Origin: Aspidapion aeneum
Lineage: Eukaryota; Arthropoda; Insecta; Coleoptera; Brentidae
Reading direction: 5' to 3'
Assembly (NCBI GenBank): GCA_963576565.1
Contig: OY755039.1
Location: forward strand, 81,095,955-81,159,954
Length of the DNA stretch: 64,000 bases
Shown here: positions 55,541 through 64,000 of the stretch, one piece after another
How positions within the stretch are numbered: position 1 is the stretch's first letter
How the letters are laid out: each line of letters begins with the position of its first letter
Position numbers and translations under genes: made by a program
Notes under the pieces: model-generated
Told to the model about the DNA's origin: nothing
What the model saw: the letters and a program-made list of their open reading frames with translations, nothing else
Database searches by the model: none

Positions 55541-56016
55541 TTAAAACGATTCTTCACCCTCTTTTCTTTGACTATTTCCATTTTTCTTTGGTGGAATTTC
55601 GTGCTTAAATTCTTTACCCATTTTTTCATACAAACTTTTTACTCTAAGTACGGCCGTTCGGTTAAGTGAGTCTATTTTGACATCTTCTGTTGCTTTGTGG
55701 AAAGTTTCTATAAGTTTTTCATTTTGTTCCTCGGCAAATAGAACGTCTAATAAACAACTATATGCGTTTCCTATTGCCCCTTCCGTTACATTCGACTTTT
55801 TGAGATGTTCTATTAATTTTTCAACCAAGACAACATCTTTTCTGTCCCTTGCGGCCTGCACAATTCTCTGGAACATGATTCTGTTGGAATTTGACAAATA
55901 TTCTTGCCAAATCTGGTTGGCTTTGTCGAAATTGTGATCTATGAAGTTTTGGGACCATGAAACGTTCAGAGGACCTAGGATGCCTTTTTTTGCGTATTTT
56001 ATGGCCACTTGTTCAT
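55541..56016 (-). CDS. LRPPRC: LRPPRC (bicoid stability factor), last exon
   Basis: LRPPRC is a pentatricopeptide-repeat RNA-binding protein of the mitochondrial matrix that, with SLIRP, stabilises mitochondrial mRNAs; the fly gene is bsf. This exon starts at an acceptor (tttgttttag) and reads EQVAIKYAKKGILGPLNVSW, then helical repeats (IMFQRIVQAARDRKDVVLVE, AYSCLLDVLFAEEQNEKLIE), and ends KKNGNSQRKEGEESF and TAA at 55541-55543. The exon C/D junction splits a tyrosine codon and keeps the frame (WTDR-Y-EQVAIKY). A possible polyadenylation word (ATTAAA, minus strand) lies near 55497. Confidence 0.9.
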
Positions 56017-56092
56017 CTAAAACAAATTAAAATTACATAAAATTCACAGTGCCTCATTTGTGTGATACTGTTTTGCATATAGTCCACAGTAC

Positions 56093-56320
56093 ACACAAAC
56101 AGCGCTGTACAAAATAGCGCGGAACAAAATAGCGTGAGACAAAATGGAGAGGGATAAAATAGCGCCCCTACAAAATAGCGCTGCGACCAAATAGCGTCGC
56201 GACTAAACAGCGCTGAAAAAAATGGCGCGGGACAAAATGGCGTGAGACAAAATGTCGCGGAACAAAATAGCGCCAGTACGAAACAGCGCCGGTACAAAAT
56301 AGCGCCGGTACAAAATAGCG
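56093..56320 (+). repeat. AAAATAGCG minisatellite in an LRPPRC intron
   Basis: About 15 units of roughly 15 bp with core caaaatagcg and variable GC-rich links (cgcggaa, ccggta). Same core as the arms of the foldback at 12.0-13.0 kb, but no opposite arm is seen. Confidence 0.85.
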
Positions 56321-57016
56321 CAAATTTAAAAAAAAAAGAGTTAAACCTAGCTGACTTCGCTGGTTATTAAAAGAGTTGAGGTTGCGACGGGGGGATCTGG
56401 CCTTGTAACACATTTTTTTTATTTGTTTTTTCTTGGAAATGGATTACGACTGGGGGGAGTCAAAAATTCGGAATTTTTGCGTAAGTAATTTATGAATTTT
56501 TCAGTGATTTTACTGTTTCTTAGGACTTAACAGCTCCTTAAATAAATAACCTAAATCAAGAAAACTTTAAAATAAAAAAATAAAGCCAGATTTTGGATCT
56601 TTTCATGCAGTTTAGAAAATATATACCAATGTTACTTTTTTAAAGTTAGGCCATATTTTTAAATTATGTAACATAAAAATTAAGGATTTTTGACCCATCT
56701 TTGTAATGCATTTCAAGAAACAAAATTCATTGAGTGTAATGCAACGCTAACTCCCCCGTCCTCCATGAGCGTTACGTAATGTAAAAATGGTTCCTTAGCT
56801 TCTTTTGTTTCATGTTTATGTTTTATAAAATTTCATCCTATTTCAGGGCTGCACCCAGGAAAATTTTTGAGGGAGGGATTAAAAAGTTCCAAAAAATTTT
56901 TGTGTATTGTGCAATTTTTTTGTCTTGTTTGTGTCTCTTTTAACACACTTTATATCCCCCTTCGATCCCCCCTGAGTATAGCCTTGTCTTTTTTTTCTTA
57001 ATTTTTGGATATTAAG
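56321..57016. other. LRPPRC intron, contains MITE relative at 56646-56799
   Basis: Copy of the TTAAATTAYGTAACGC-ended MITE (ttttaaattatgtaacat ... gagcgttacgtaatgtaaaa). Nothing else recognised. Confidence 0.5.
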
Positions 57017-57412
57017 GGCACAATTCGAGGGGTGGCTCGGTATTTCCTTTTGCTGTACAGGCAGGCTAGGGGAAATACGTGGAAGTACTTGGGAAATACT
57101 AGGAAATATTATTATATATATTATATATTATAATATGGATTTTTGGGCAAGTACTGGGAAATATATCAGGAATTATTGTAGTTACAGTGTACTCCGGTTA
57201 TAACGTGCCTGGGTTATAACGTACTTTCGGTTACTACGTACATATTTCATTGGTCCAGCCATAATAGTTTTCTTTTTAATTGTGTGTTTATAACGTACGT
57301 CCGCTTATAAAGTACATATTTTCTGGTCCCTTCAGGGTACGTTATAACCGGAGTACACTGTATTTCCTTTTGGTGTACAGAAATTGACCTTCGAGCCACC
57401 CCTTGGCACAAT
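57017..57412. mobile_element. TIR element with a pogo-type MITE nested inside
   Basis: cgaggggtggctcggtattt at the left and aaattgaccttcgagccacc at the right form inverted ends; a second inverted word (tatttccttttgctgtacag / tatttccttttggtgtacag) is a direct pair. Confidence 0.5.
57185..57360. mobile_element. pogo/Tigger-like MITE, TA target
   Basis: CAGTGTACTCCGGTTATAAC at the left and GTTATAACCGGAGTACACTG at the right are exact inverses, flanked by TA on both sides. 176 bp. Ends of this type belong to pogo-like (Tc1/mariner superfamily) elements. Confidence 0.88.
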
Positions 57413-57419
57413 TGCTCCA

Positions 57420-58830
57420 TGTAGGAAAATTATAAATCCTCTGTGTGTAAATAAACAAACCTAATCCTATACTGCAACCCAGTTTCTATATTTTTTTAAA
57501 ACTTTTTCGATGTTGGCCGAAAGTAAATATAAAATTTAAAAACAGTATTTTTTTTATTTACATTTCAAAGTTCATAATAAGTACTTGAATAATATATACA
57601 TTATTTTGTAACGATTAAGCTGAATAAAACATCTCTTATGTTTCCTACATTCTCTGAAGCAGAAACTGAACTGTCAAATGCATTAAAAAATGCTATGCAA
57701 TATGACTATAATTTTTTATGTAAGAGATTGTATACACTTTTTTTACAATAAAAACTACAGTAAACTTATTCATAATTCACTATTTCCATCTGAATATTTC
57801 TAGTAGGATCATTGTTGCAACAGGACTGCTTGGTAAAAACTGCTTCACACCTCAAATGTGATCTTCATGTCTTTACTGAGAAACCTGTAACAAAAACAGT
57901 TTTTTCACTGAGCAGACCACACTTTTGACAAAAAAAAGACATGTACAAAAATACTGTACAAACTGATCATGTAAGGGCCGCTTAAGTCTTCAACAGTTTT
58001 TAATATTTTGGAGTTAATTCACTAGTGGTAAAGGCATAAAACTAAAACATTCTTCAAATTTAAACAAAAAAATGGTTTTTTGAAGAAAGTTTACTGATTT
58101 TGTCGGCCTAGAAAACTCTTCTCAAAAATAAACTGAGAAAAAAACACTGGGAGCAAAAAATGAAATTGTTTGTATCCTACGGAAAAAAGCACACTCCAAA
58201 TGTTTCAGCAAAAACCCCTGTTACTTAATGCTTGTACAGTTTTTGTCAAAGCACAGATGTATGAAAGTTTGTCACTCATTACAAACAAAGCCTCAAGTTC
58301 AAGACCCCTTCAGAATACTAATAAAGTTTATTTGTTTCCTTAAGCAGTCTCAAAATTCAACTGCAAATTTCACCCCCAAATTGCCACACTTCCTAAAGAG
58401 GTTAGATGCCCCCTGGCCCCAAATTTCTATTACTATAATTTGGTACTTACCTTTAGCGATGATTACACAATCATTGCCGTTACCAAAATAAAACACCTTT
58501 TTTTTAATAAAATAAACACATTGTGAAAATAAATCACTTAAAAAAACAAAATACAAAAACAAAGGCGGTAATGTGTCAATCTTCTGTCAACCTTACTTCA
58601 TCGCGGCAACTTTAGGCGGATATACCGGCCAAAATTGTACAAAAACAGCGTAAAAGTAGTTTAGTGGAAAAAAAGTCGTACACGGAAATGGCGTTCGAGT
58701 GGCATTCAAGAATAGCAGTTTTTCCGAGTACTCAAAACTACCAATCGAGTTTTACTCGTATACGACAAAAAATCCGAGTGGTTCAAGAATTGGGTCCCAG
58801 GGCCCCCTTTTCTAAAAATGCCGTATCAAC
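57420..58830. other. LRPPRC intron, no gene seen
   Basis: AT-rich sequence with short open frames and no motif. A GC-richer patch (58560-58700) has no clear feature. Confidence 0.4.
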
Positions 58831-58834
58831 TTAC

Positions 58835-59057
58835 ATCTGTCAGTCCATTCCGGATATCTCTCCAAGATGCCACAAGCGCCCCCTCTGGGAAAACTCTCGG
58901 CAATAACCCGTAGATGTTCTTCTTTGGCGTTGTCGATTTGGTCTTCTAAATGTTTAAGATAGCTTTCGCCTTGTCCGGCTATCAAATGCGCTTGACATAC
59001 TTTGTTGTCAAAAGAGGCCATCTTTTTGATGTTGGAATCCATTTTGGAACCCAGCAG
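58835..59057 (-). CDS. LRPPRC: LRPPRC exon C
   Basis: 223 bases between acceptor (tttattttacag) and donor (AGAT/GTAAGT). Reads LLGSKMDSNIKKMASFDNKV, then AHLIAGQGESYLKHLEDQID and GILERYPEWTDR. Phase fits the exons on both sides (B ends on a whole codon, C leaves one base). Part of the C-terminal helical-repeat region. Confidence 0.9.
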
Positions 59058-59256
59058 CTGTAAAATAAATGTTTTGTTATTTCAAGAAGAGGTACATGGA
59101 GTCCCAGTCTTCACTGCGTTTGACTTTGTAAGTTCCTGATAGAGCAAAAGGGTTGTTATTTTAATCATTCTAAAATGTTTGTACAATGTCAGACGTCAAA
59201 TAATGTATAAAAAAACATTTTGCAAAAAAAAAATGACTATTAAATGCAAATATGAA

Positions 59257-60395
59257 CGAAGATGGGATGAAAAGTTTCCGGCCTAGCCTATAGCAGGCCC
59301 GATTTGCTTTCTTGTTCCAACGTGTTTGTGTAGCCTTGCTTGTGATCAGTATACGCTCGAAGTTTAAAGTGAGTGCGTCAAGTAGTTTGTGCCCTGCTTA
59401 TTTTTAAAGTTTATACAGTGTCTCAATTTTAAAAGATGGAAAAAAACGAGATAAATATCGCCGACGGAAATAAAAGCTGAACTAGATGCTACACTAGGGG
59501 AATCTACTCAGTATCTACTCCTTCCTACAGCACTGATGATGTTCCGCGTTCTGGCAGGCCAAAAACGGCAACTTCTGAAGAAATGGTGCAAACCATTCAC
59601 AAACTAATTCTAAAAGATCGCAGATTAAGACTGGAAGAGGTAGCTGAGGCTGTAGCCATATCAAAAGAGCGAGTTCACCATATTTTATGTGAAGTTCTAG
59701 GTATGAGAAAGCTATCTGCCCGATGGGTGTCGCGTTTGCTTACGCCAGCTCAAAAGCTCGTGCGTCTAACCATTTCGGAGGAGAATTTGATACTGTTTAG
59801 ACGTGATTCAGGGGACTTTTTGCGTAGATTTATTACGGTTGATGAAACATGAGATGCGACAGTCCAAACAATGGACGGCAAAGGACGAACCAATTTCAAA
59901 GAAGGCAAAGGCAGTACCGTCTGCTGGAAAGGCCATGGCAACGGTCTTTTGGGACGCTAAAGGGATACTCCTCAGATTATCTCGAAAAAGGAAGAACAAT
60001 AAATTCAGAGTACTACAGCGACTAACTGGACCAGCAGAATATAAGCGAAAAACGCCGTGGTTTGGCAAAAAAGAAATTTTTTTTTCATCAGGACAATGCA
60101 CCTTGCCGCAAGTCCGCTCTTGTAATGGCTAAAATCTATCAGCTAGGCTTTGACCTGTTAAACCATCCACCTTATTCGCCAGACCTAGCCCCGTCAGACT
60201 TTTGTTTGTTTCCAAACCTAAAAAAATTTCTTGCTGGAAAAAATTTTTCCTCAGATTTAGAAGTCATTAGCACACTACACAAGCGCCTATTTTGACGAGT
60301 TGGATAAATCAGACTTCAGTGATGGCATCAAATCAGTTGAACACTTTACTGCCTCCCCTACTACTGGAAGCCCCCCAAAAGTTCCCCATTCGAAT
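59257..60395 (+). mobile_element. dead mariner transposon in an LRPPRC intron
   Basis: A decayed D,D34D transposase. Frames in order: SGRPKTATSEEMVQTIHKLI, ERVHHILCEVLGMRKLSARW, FITVDET (first aspartate), then KAVPSAGKAMATVFWDAKGI, FFHQDNAPCRKSALVMAKI (second), and PPYSPDLAPSDFCLFPNLKK (third). The left end (gatgggatgaaaagtttccg) is TIR-like; the right end is only approximate. Several frameshifts and an internal deletion near 59480. It lies on the strand opposite to LRPPRC. Confidence 0.85.
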
Positions 60396-60485
60396 CACCA
60401 TTTACATATTATTGCGATGATGTATTATACAAACTAAAACCATTTCTGATAAAATATGCTACAAACCTGGCATCAATGTTCTTAC

Positions 60486-60751
60486 CTTAAGAGACTCTAT
60501 ATCTCCTGCAAGAGCGAGTTTGTTCAACAGGAATTTAAAGTATTTCTGTACAGGTACCATTCCTTTGTCCAAGATGACGAGTGCTAACTGGGTAGCTTCG
60601 GCCAAGCGTTCGTTTTGTACCAATTTTTCGACCAGCGCTGACAAATCTGTACTTGGAAAGGCTTCTTTGGTGGTCTGAAGAAGGTTCAGGCAATCGTCGA
60701 TTTTACCACTCTTGAGAAGTTTGCGGAACATGGCCCTGTCCGAGTTGATAA
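60486..60751 (-). CDS. LRPPRC: LRPPRC exon B
   Basis: 266 bases, acceptor ttattgcag, donor TTAAG/GTAAGA. Reads INSDRAMFRKLLKSGKIDDC, then TDLSALVEKLVQNERLAEAT and VPVQKYFKFLLNKLALAGDI-ESLK: two PPR-like helix pairs. In frame with exon A (a GAA-G/TT-ATC junction). Confidence 0.9.
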
Positions 60752-61264
60752 CTGCAATAATTAAAGTCAGTGAAGTTGAACGTCAAAAATATTTACTATG
60801 AAGAAAAAACTCGCAGACGCAGTTTTAGTACGGCGCGTGTGTACCGATGGCCAAAGGTAGAGACCCTCTATATATGACATCCTGTATGTTTGACATAGTT
60901 TAAAGGAATAAAGACGCTACAAACTTATCAAAGGTAAATTTATTTAAGTCAAAATCAAAACAGAGAAATATCGGTCCTCTATACTCTAGCATCGTTTAGA
61001 GAGGGAGGCACCTTCCGTCCGTACTTTATATTACAGATAGTATAATCCTTATTTGATTAATATTGAATTTTAAACATATAAGCGCCTAGATGACTTAACA
61101 CCTGTATGTCCTTTCAAATAGTCATATTGAAATCTGTTCAAGTTAATTCATAACATGCTACTTTAGAGCCTTATACCCTAAAAACAACAAAAGAACACCA
61201 GACAGGTCTATAGAGTTTATCAGATTTAGGTTTTGAACAGCCTTAGAAATGTTGGTGTAAGTCA

Positions 61265-61340
61265 CGAAAAAGGTGGATAGACGATGTCGAAGATGAAATT
61301 AAAAATACGGGAATAAGGCGGTGAAGAATCCAAATACTTT
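61265..61340 (+). mobile_element. possible LINE 3' tail
   Basis: cgaaaaaggtggatagacga, then tgtcgaagatgaaattaaaa, is like the 3' coding end of RTE-like LINEs (RKRWIDDVEDEI). Very short. Confidence 0.3.
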
Positions 61341-61612
61341 ATAGCATAAATACATGTTCAAAGAATCGAAAAGTGAAGCGCTTATAGCTGGCTTTGGAAA
61401 CAATGGAAAATTTAAATTAGCGGATGCGAATCTTCAAGTGGGCATGCGCGTGTTGTCATGTTGACACCAATTACGTTATAGCATAAATTCATGTTCAAAG
61501 AATCGAAAAATGAAGCGCTCATAGCTGGCTTTGAAAACAATGGCAAATTTAAATTCGCGCATGCGACTTTTAAGAGTGCGCATGCGTGTGTATTGTCATA
61601 TAGACACACAGC
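61332..61612. repeat. tandem duplication of about 141 bp with GCATGCGC words
   Basis: tatagcataaatacatgttc and the text to the atgcgcgtgttgtcat region is present at about 61340 and again at about 61477. Both copies contain NRF-1-like words (gggcatgcgcgtg; cgcgcatgcga; gtgcgcatgcgtg). Confidence 0.75.
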
Positions 61613-61849
61613 TACTATGTGGCTGGAGGTCATATTGACATTTTGCGGTGTTTTGTGTTTGTCGTGTAAAATTATGTTTTTTTTCTGTGAAAAATGGCAA
61701 ATAATTTACGTAAAACATATGCGGTTTGTGGAAAAATGTCCGGAAGAAGTAAGTGCCATTCCATACGTAACTAATTGTATTTTTCTTTATAATTTGTTAA
61801 TAAAGTTAGGAGTGGTTTATAGATGCCATTAAACACTGTTCATGGTGTC

Positions 61850-62265
61850 CAGAATAAACCTGCACAATTAGTTTTAGAAAAACTACAATTTTAACCCACA
61901 TCTTGATAAATTTTCACCCAATCAACTAGTTAAAAAAAAATAATAGACATAACCCTAAACATTTGACAATTGTCAAATAATGTAGTGACGTAACGGAGTA
62001 TGTTCCGAAACCACGAAAACTGACGCATGCGCAGTAACCGAAATCCTCGGGTATTCAGGATATTAAGGAATAATAAGAATTAAATAGGGGTCCTGGCTTC
62101 AAGCATCGCGTGTGAGAAAGCATGGGTATGCCCCACATTTATGCTCTAACGTATTTGGAAGGATCATAACAGAGAGGGCAGAATGGAGGGGTCTGGAATC
62201 AGGCTAAAACCTACCAGGGGTTGCAATGCCACTTAAAGAAAAAAGAAGAATAAAAATAAATAATA
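61850..62265. other. LRPPRC intron with another GCATGCGCA word
   Basis: tgacgcatgcgcagtaac at about 62021. No gene. A short open ATG frame at 61694 (MANNLRKTYAVCGKMSGR) ends at a donor-like AAGTAAGT but has no support. Confidence 0.35.
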
Positions 62266-62269
62266 ATAC

Positions 62270-62423
62270 CTTCTGCTGTTTCTCGAACCACTTGCTCTCG
62301 CCTCTTTGTTAGTTTCTGTATTGGTTGTTGTTGTGGCATGACAAACGGCACTTTTATATTTTTGTTTTGAAGATATCTGCCCAATTTTATCAAAAATTCT
62401 TCAGTAGGAGCCACATCTTCCTC
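62270..62423 (-). CDS. LRPPRC: LRPPRC exon A (first in this window)
   Basis: 154 bases, acceptor gtcatttatttag, donor GAAG/GTATTA. Reads EEDVAPTEEFLIKLGRYLQN, then KVPFVMPQQQPIQKLTKRRE and VVRETAE. The four exons give about 373 residues of a protein that is usually about 1,300-1,400 long, so upstream exons lie beyond the right edge. The acceptor has a weak pyrimidine tract, and an RTE-like LINE begins about 40 bp from it. Confidence 0.85.
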
Positions 62424-62461
62424 CTAAATAAATGACAAAATTATAAGTGTAGTTTGTGTGA

Positions 62462-63173
62462 TTTATGGTGTGATTATGACGACCTCGAATATATGACACG
62501 AAAACTAATAGAAGAGTACAATAAGTGGGAACTAGAGGTTAATCTCAATAAGACAGAGTATATGTGTATCGGTGGAATGAAACAGGATCTAATCTTAAAT
62601 ACCGGGCAGAGAATTCAGTCCTGTGATGAGTATAAATACTTAGGTCTAAGAATTACAGCTGACGGAACACTAGACAAAGCTATAAAAGATCAAAACGTAC
62701 AAGGAAGAAAAGCAATAACTTTATTAAATGGAATAATTTGGGACCAAAGTATATCAAAACAACAAAAAGCCTATATATAACACCATTGTAAAAAGTATTA
62801 TTACATACAGCTCAGAAGTATGGCCAATCAAGGATAGAATAGAAAAAGGCTTTCCTCTACGAAGATGGACTCTTTGAGAAGAGTAGCAGGGAAATAAAAA
62901 GAGAAAGAGTTACAAATCAAAGAATAAGAGACATTATGACAGTGGATAAGTGGATGATATAAGAACAAAACAACTGGTGTTGTACGGACAGGTACAAAGA
63001 ATGTACTACAATGGAAACCAACTGGTGGAAAACCAACTGGCCAAAGAAAACGAGGACAGCCAAGGAGAAGCTGGAGAGAAGGAATAGACAGTGAAATAAG
63101 AATAAGAGAGAAGAATTATGGACAAACAGAAACTAGTGGAGATTGGATATCGGAAGACGTAGAACGTTGTGAA

Positions 63174-63177
<4 letters not shown>
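62462..63177 (+). mobile_element. RTE-like LINE, 3' part
   Basis: RT fragment DYDDLEYMTRKLIEEYNKWE, LEVNLNKTEYMCIGG and EYKYLGLRITADGT, then a decayed C-terminal region (IITYSSEVW, TGQRKRGQPRRSWREGIDSE). Ends in (TA)n. 5'-truncated, plus strand, opposite to LRPPRC. Confidence 0.8.

Positions 63178-63224
<47 letters not shown>
63178..63224. repeat. (TA)n microsatellite, LINE tail
   Basis: About 22 TA repeats directly after the LINE. Confidence 0.95.
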
Positions 63225-63226
<2 letters not shown>

Positions 63227-64000
63227 GACAACACATAAAAGGGTTGCTCGGCTAGCTCAGTTTTATATTGCTCTAAGGTAAATCAAGAGACAAAAAATTT
63301 TTTTAATCAATCTTTGTATTTATTTAAATTCCTAAAGACAATAATGTATTCAAGTAAGGTTCCAGCTTACTGAAAGCAAAATAAAAATAAATTAGTATTC
63401 CAAAGAATAAAAAAATCATCTTAATGTTTTAAAATTAACTAAATCAATGGGATGGCCACCCTCCGTTAAGTTTGGTTGGTCACCTTAATTTACAAACACT
63501 TGCTGGTCGCCGTAATCTAATCAACAATAGGCGAAATTTGGTTACTTTAGACCTAAATATGGTCACCTTAAATCTTAGACCCGAGTGGTCACCTTAACAT
63601 AATCTGTTAAATTTTGCTTAAGCAAACTTAACTTATTATTTTCATTGGCCATTGAAAATTTACATACATTACATGTATTGCTATTTATTTAATATTATGC
63701 TTGGGAGTTTTATTATTATTTATACTAGAATGTAATTTAATTTCTTTAAATAAGAATGTCTTTTTAGTTTATTTTTCTAAAAGAAAGTACCTTTAACTTT
63801 TTTTGCACTAACATTTCTATTTGGAAAGATCCAACCTGCATGTTCCTATAGTCAATCTTCCAAAGTTGACATGTCTCACCAACTATTTATAGTCAGACGT
63901 ACAGCTCTAGTATGCAGTAATCAGTGTAAGTTTCTAGAAGTACATTCATAAGAAGCGCAGACGTACAACATCCAACTGATTGTGCCAAAACATATTTCCC
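63225..64000 (+). repeat. possible LTR entering the right edge
   Basis: Starts TGTGACAACACA right at the end of the TA array. A TATA-like word (ctatttatag, 63883) is followed about 35 bp later by an Inr-like tcagt (63922). AT-rich body with a thrice-repeated ggtcaccttaa. No partner copy, so this is a guess. Confidence 0.25.

Noticed and set aside
61694..61750. First exon of a plus-strand gene (ATG to a GTAAGT-like donor)
   Set aside because: Only 18 codons, next to a tandem duplication, with no continuation found.
63006..63236. Minus-strand open frame with an (IY)n run
   Set aside because: It is the (TA)n tail of an RTE-like LINE plus antisense LINE text.

Overview
The window is AT-rich, transposon-rich nuclear DNA from an arthropod, most likely an insect. 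Genes have GT-AG introns and very long intergenic spans. The mobile-element set (BEL/Pao and Ty3/gypsy LTR elements, CR1/jockey-like, RNase-H-bearing and RTE-like LINEs, mariner, foldback, hAT/Harbinger/pogo-like MITEs) is typical of a large insect genome. A beetle is a guess; nothing here fixes the order.

Three host genes can be supported. (1) A misshapen/MINK/TNIK-type Ste20 kinase (msn) on the minus strand: exon 1 at 13695-13865 and exon 2 at 11059-11905, with the rest beyond the left edge. Its next intron holds a decayed gypsy element that was itself split by a BEL/Pao element (2032-9122). (2) A leucine-rich-repeat protein whose last coding exon is 49148-50673 on the plus strand; its first exon is not found. 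(3) The C-terminal part of LRPPRC (Drosophila bsf) on the minus strand, as four exons at 62270-62423, 60486-60751, 58835-59057 and 55541-56016, which join in frame.

Most of the rest is nested mobile DNA. 11.9-14.4 kb: a foldback element with minisatellite arms and a perfect 9-bp target duplication, a perfect 62-bp hairpin, and a partial duplication of msn exon 1. 14.6-17 kb: LINE and unknown-gene debris. 17.2-21.1 kb: a 3.9-kb terminal-inverted-repeat element with a broken THAP domain and a perfect 9-bp target duplication. 21.1-25.3 kb: a nearly intact two-ORF LINE, followed by a tRNA-like gene. 26.8-30.3 kb: MITEs, including a hAT-type MITE inside a Harbinger-like element. 30.3-36.7 kb: a composite with inverted arms around an 18-monomer, about 168-bp satellite organised as a 1,994-bp higher-order repeat that has twice carried a captured LINE tail. 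36.8-47.5 kb: a full-length RNase-H LINE with a 13-bp target duplication, interrupted by an env-bearing LTR element that lacks gag and pol. 51.5-55.1 kb: hairpin-ended repeats and an inverted-repeat element containing a decayed gene of an unnamed insect family. 56-64 kb: LRPPRC introns filled with minisatellite, MITEs, a dead mariner and an RTE-like LINE.

Strongest candidates for something undescribed: the THAP-bearing TIR element, the foldback family with the AAAATAGCG core, the inverted-repeat element carrying the unnamed gene, and the satellite with an embedded LINE tail.

Several long open frames have no in-frame ATG where they appear to begin (LRR exon, LINE ORF2, env); the text says where a splice junction or overlap is the likelier start.
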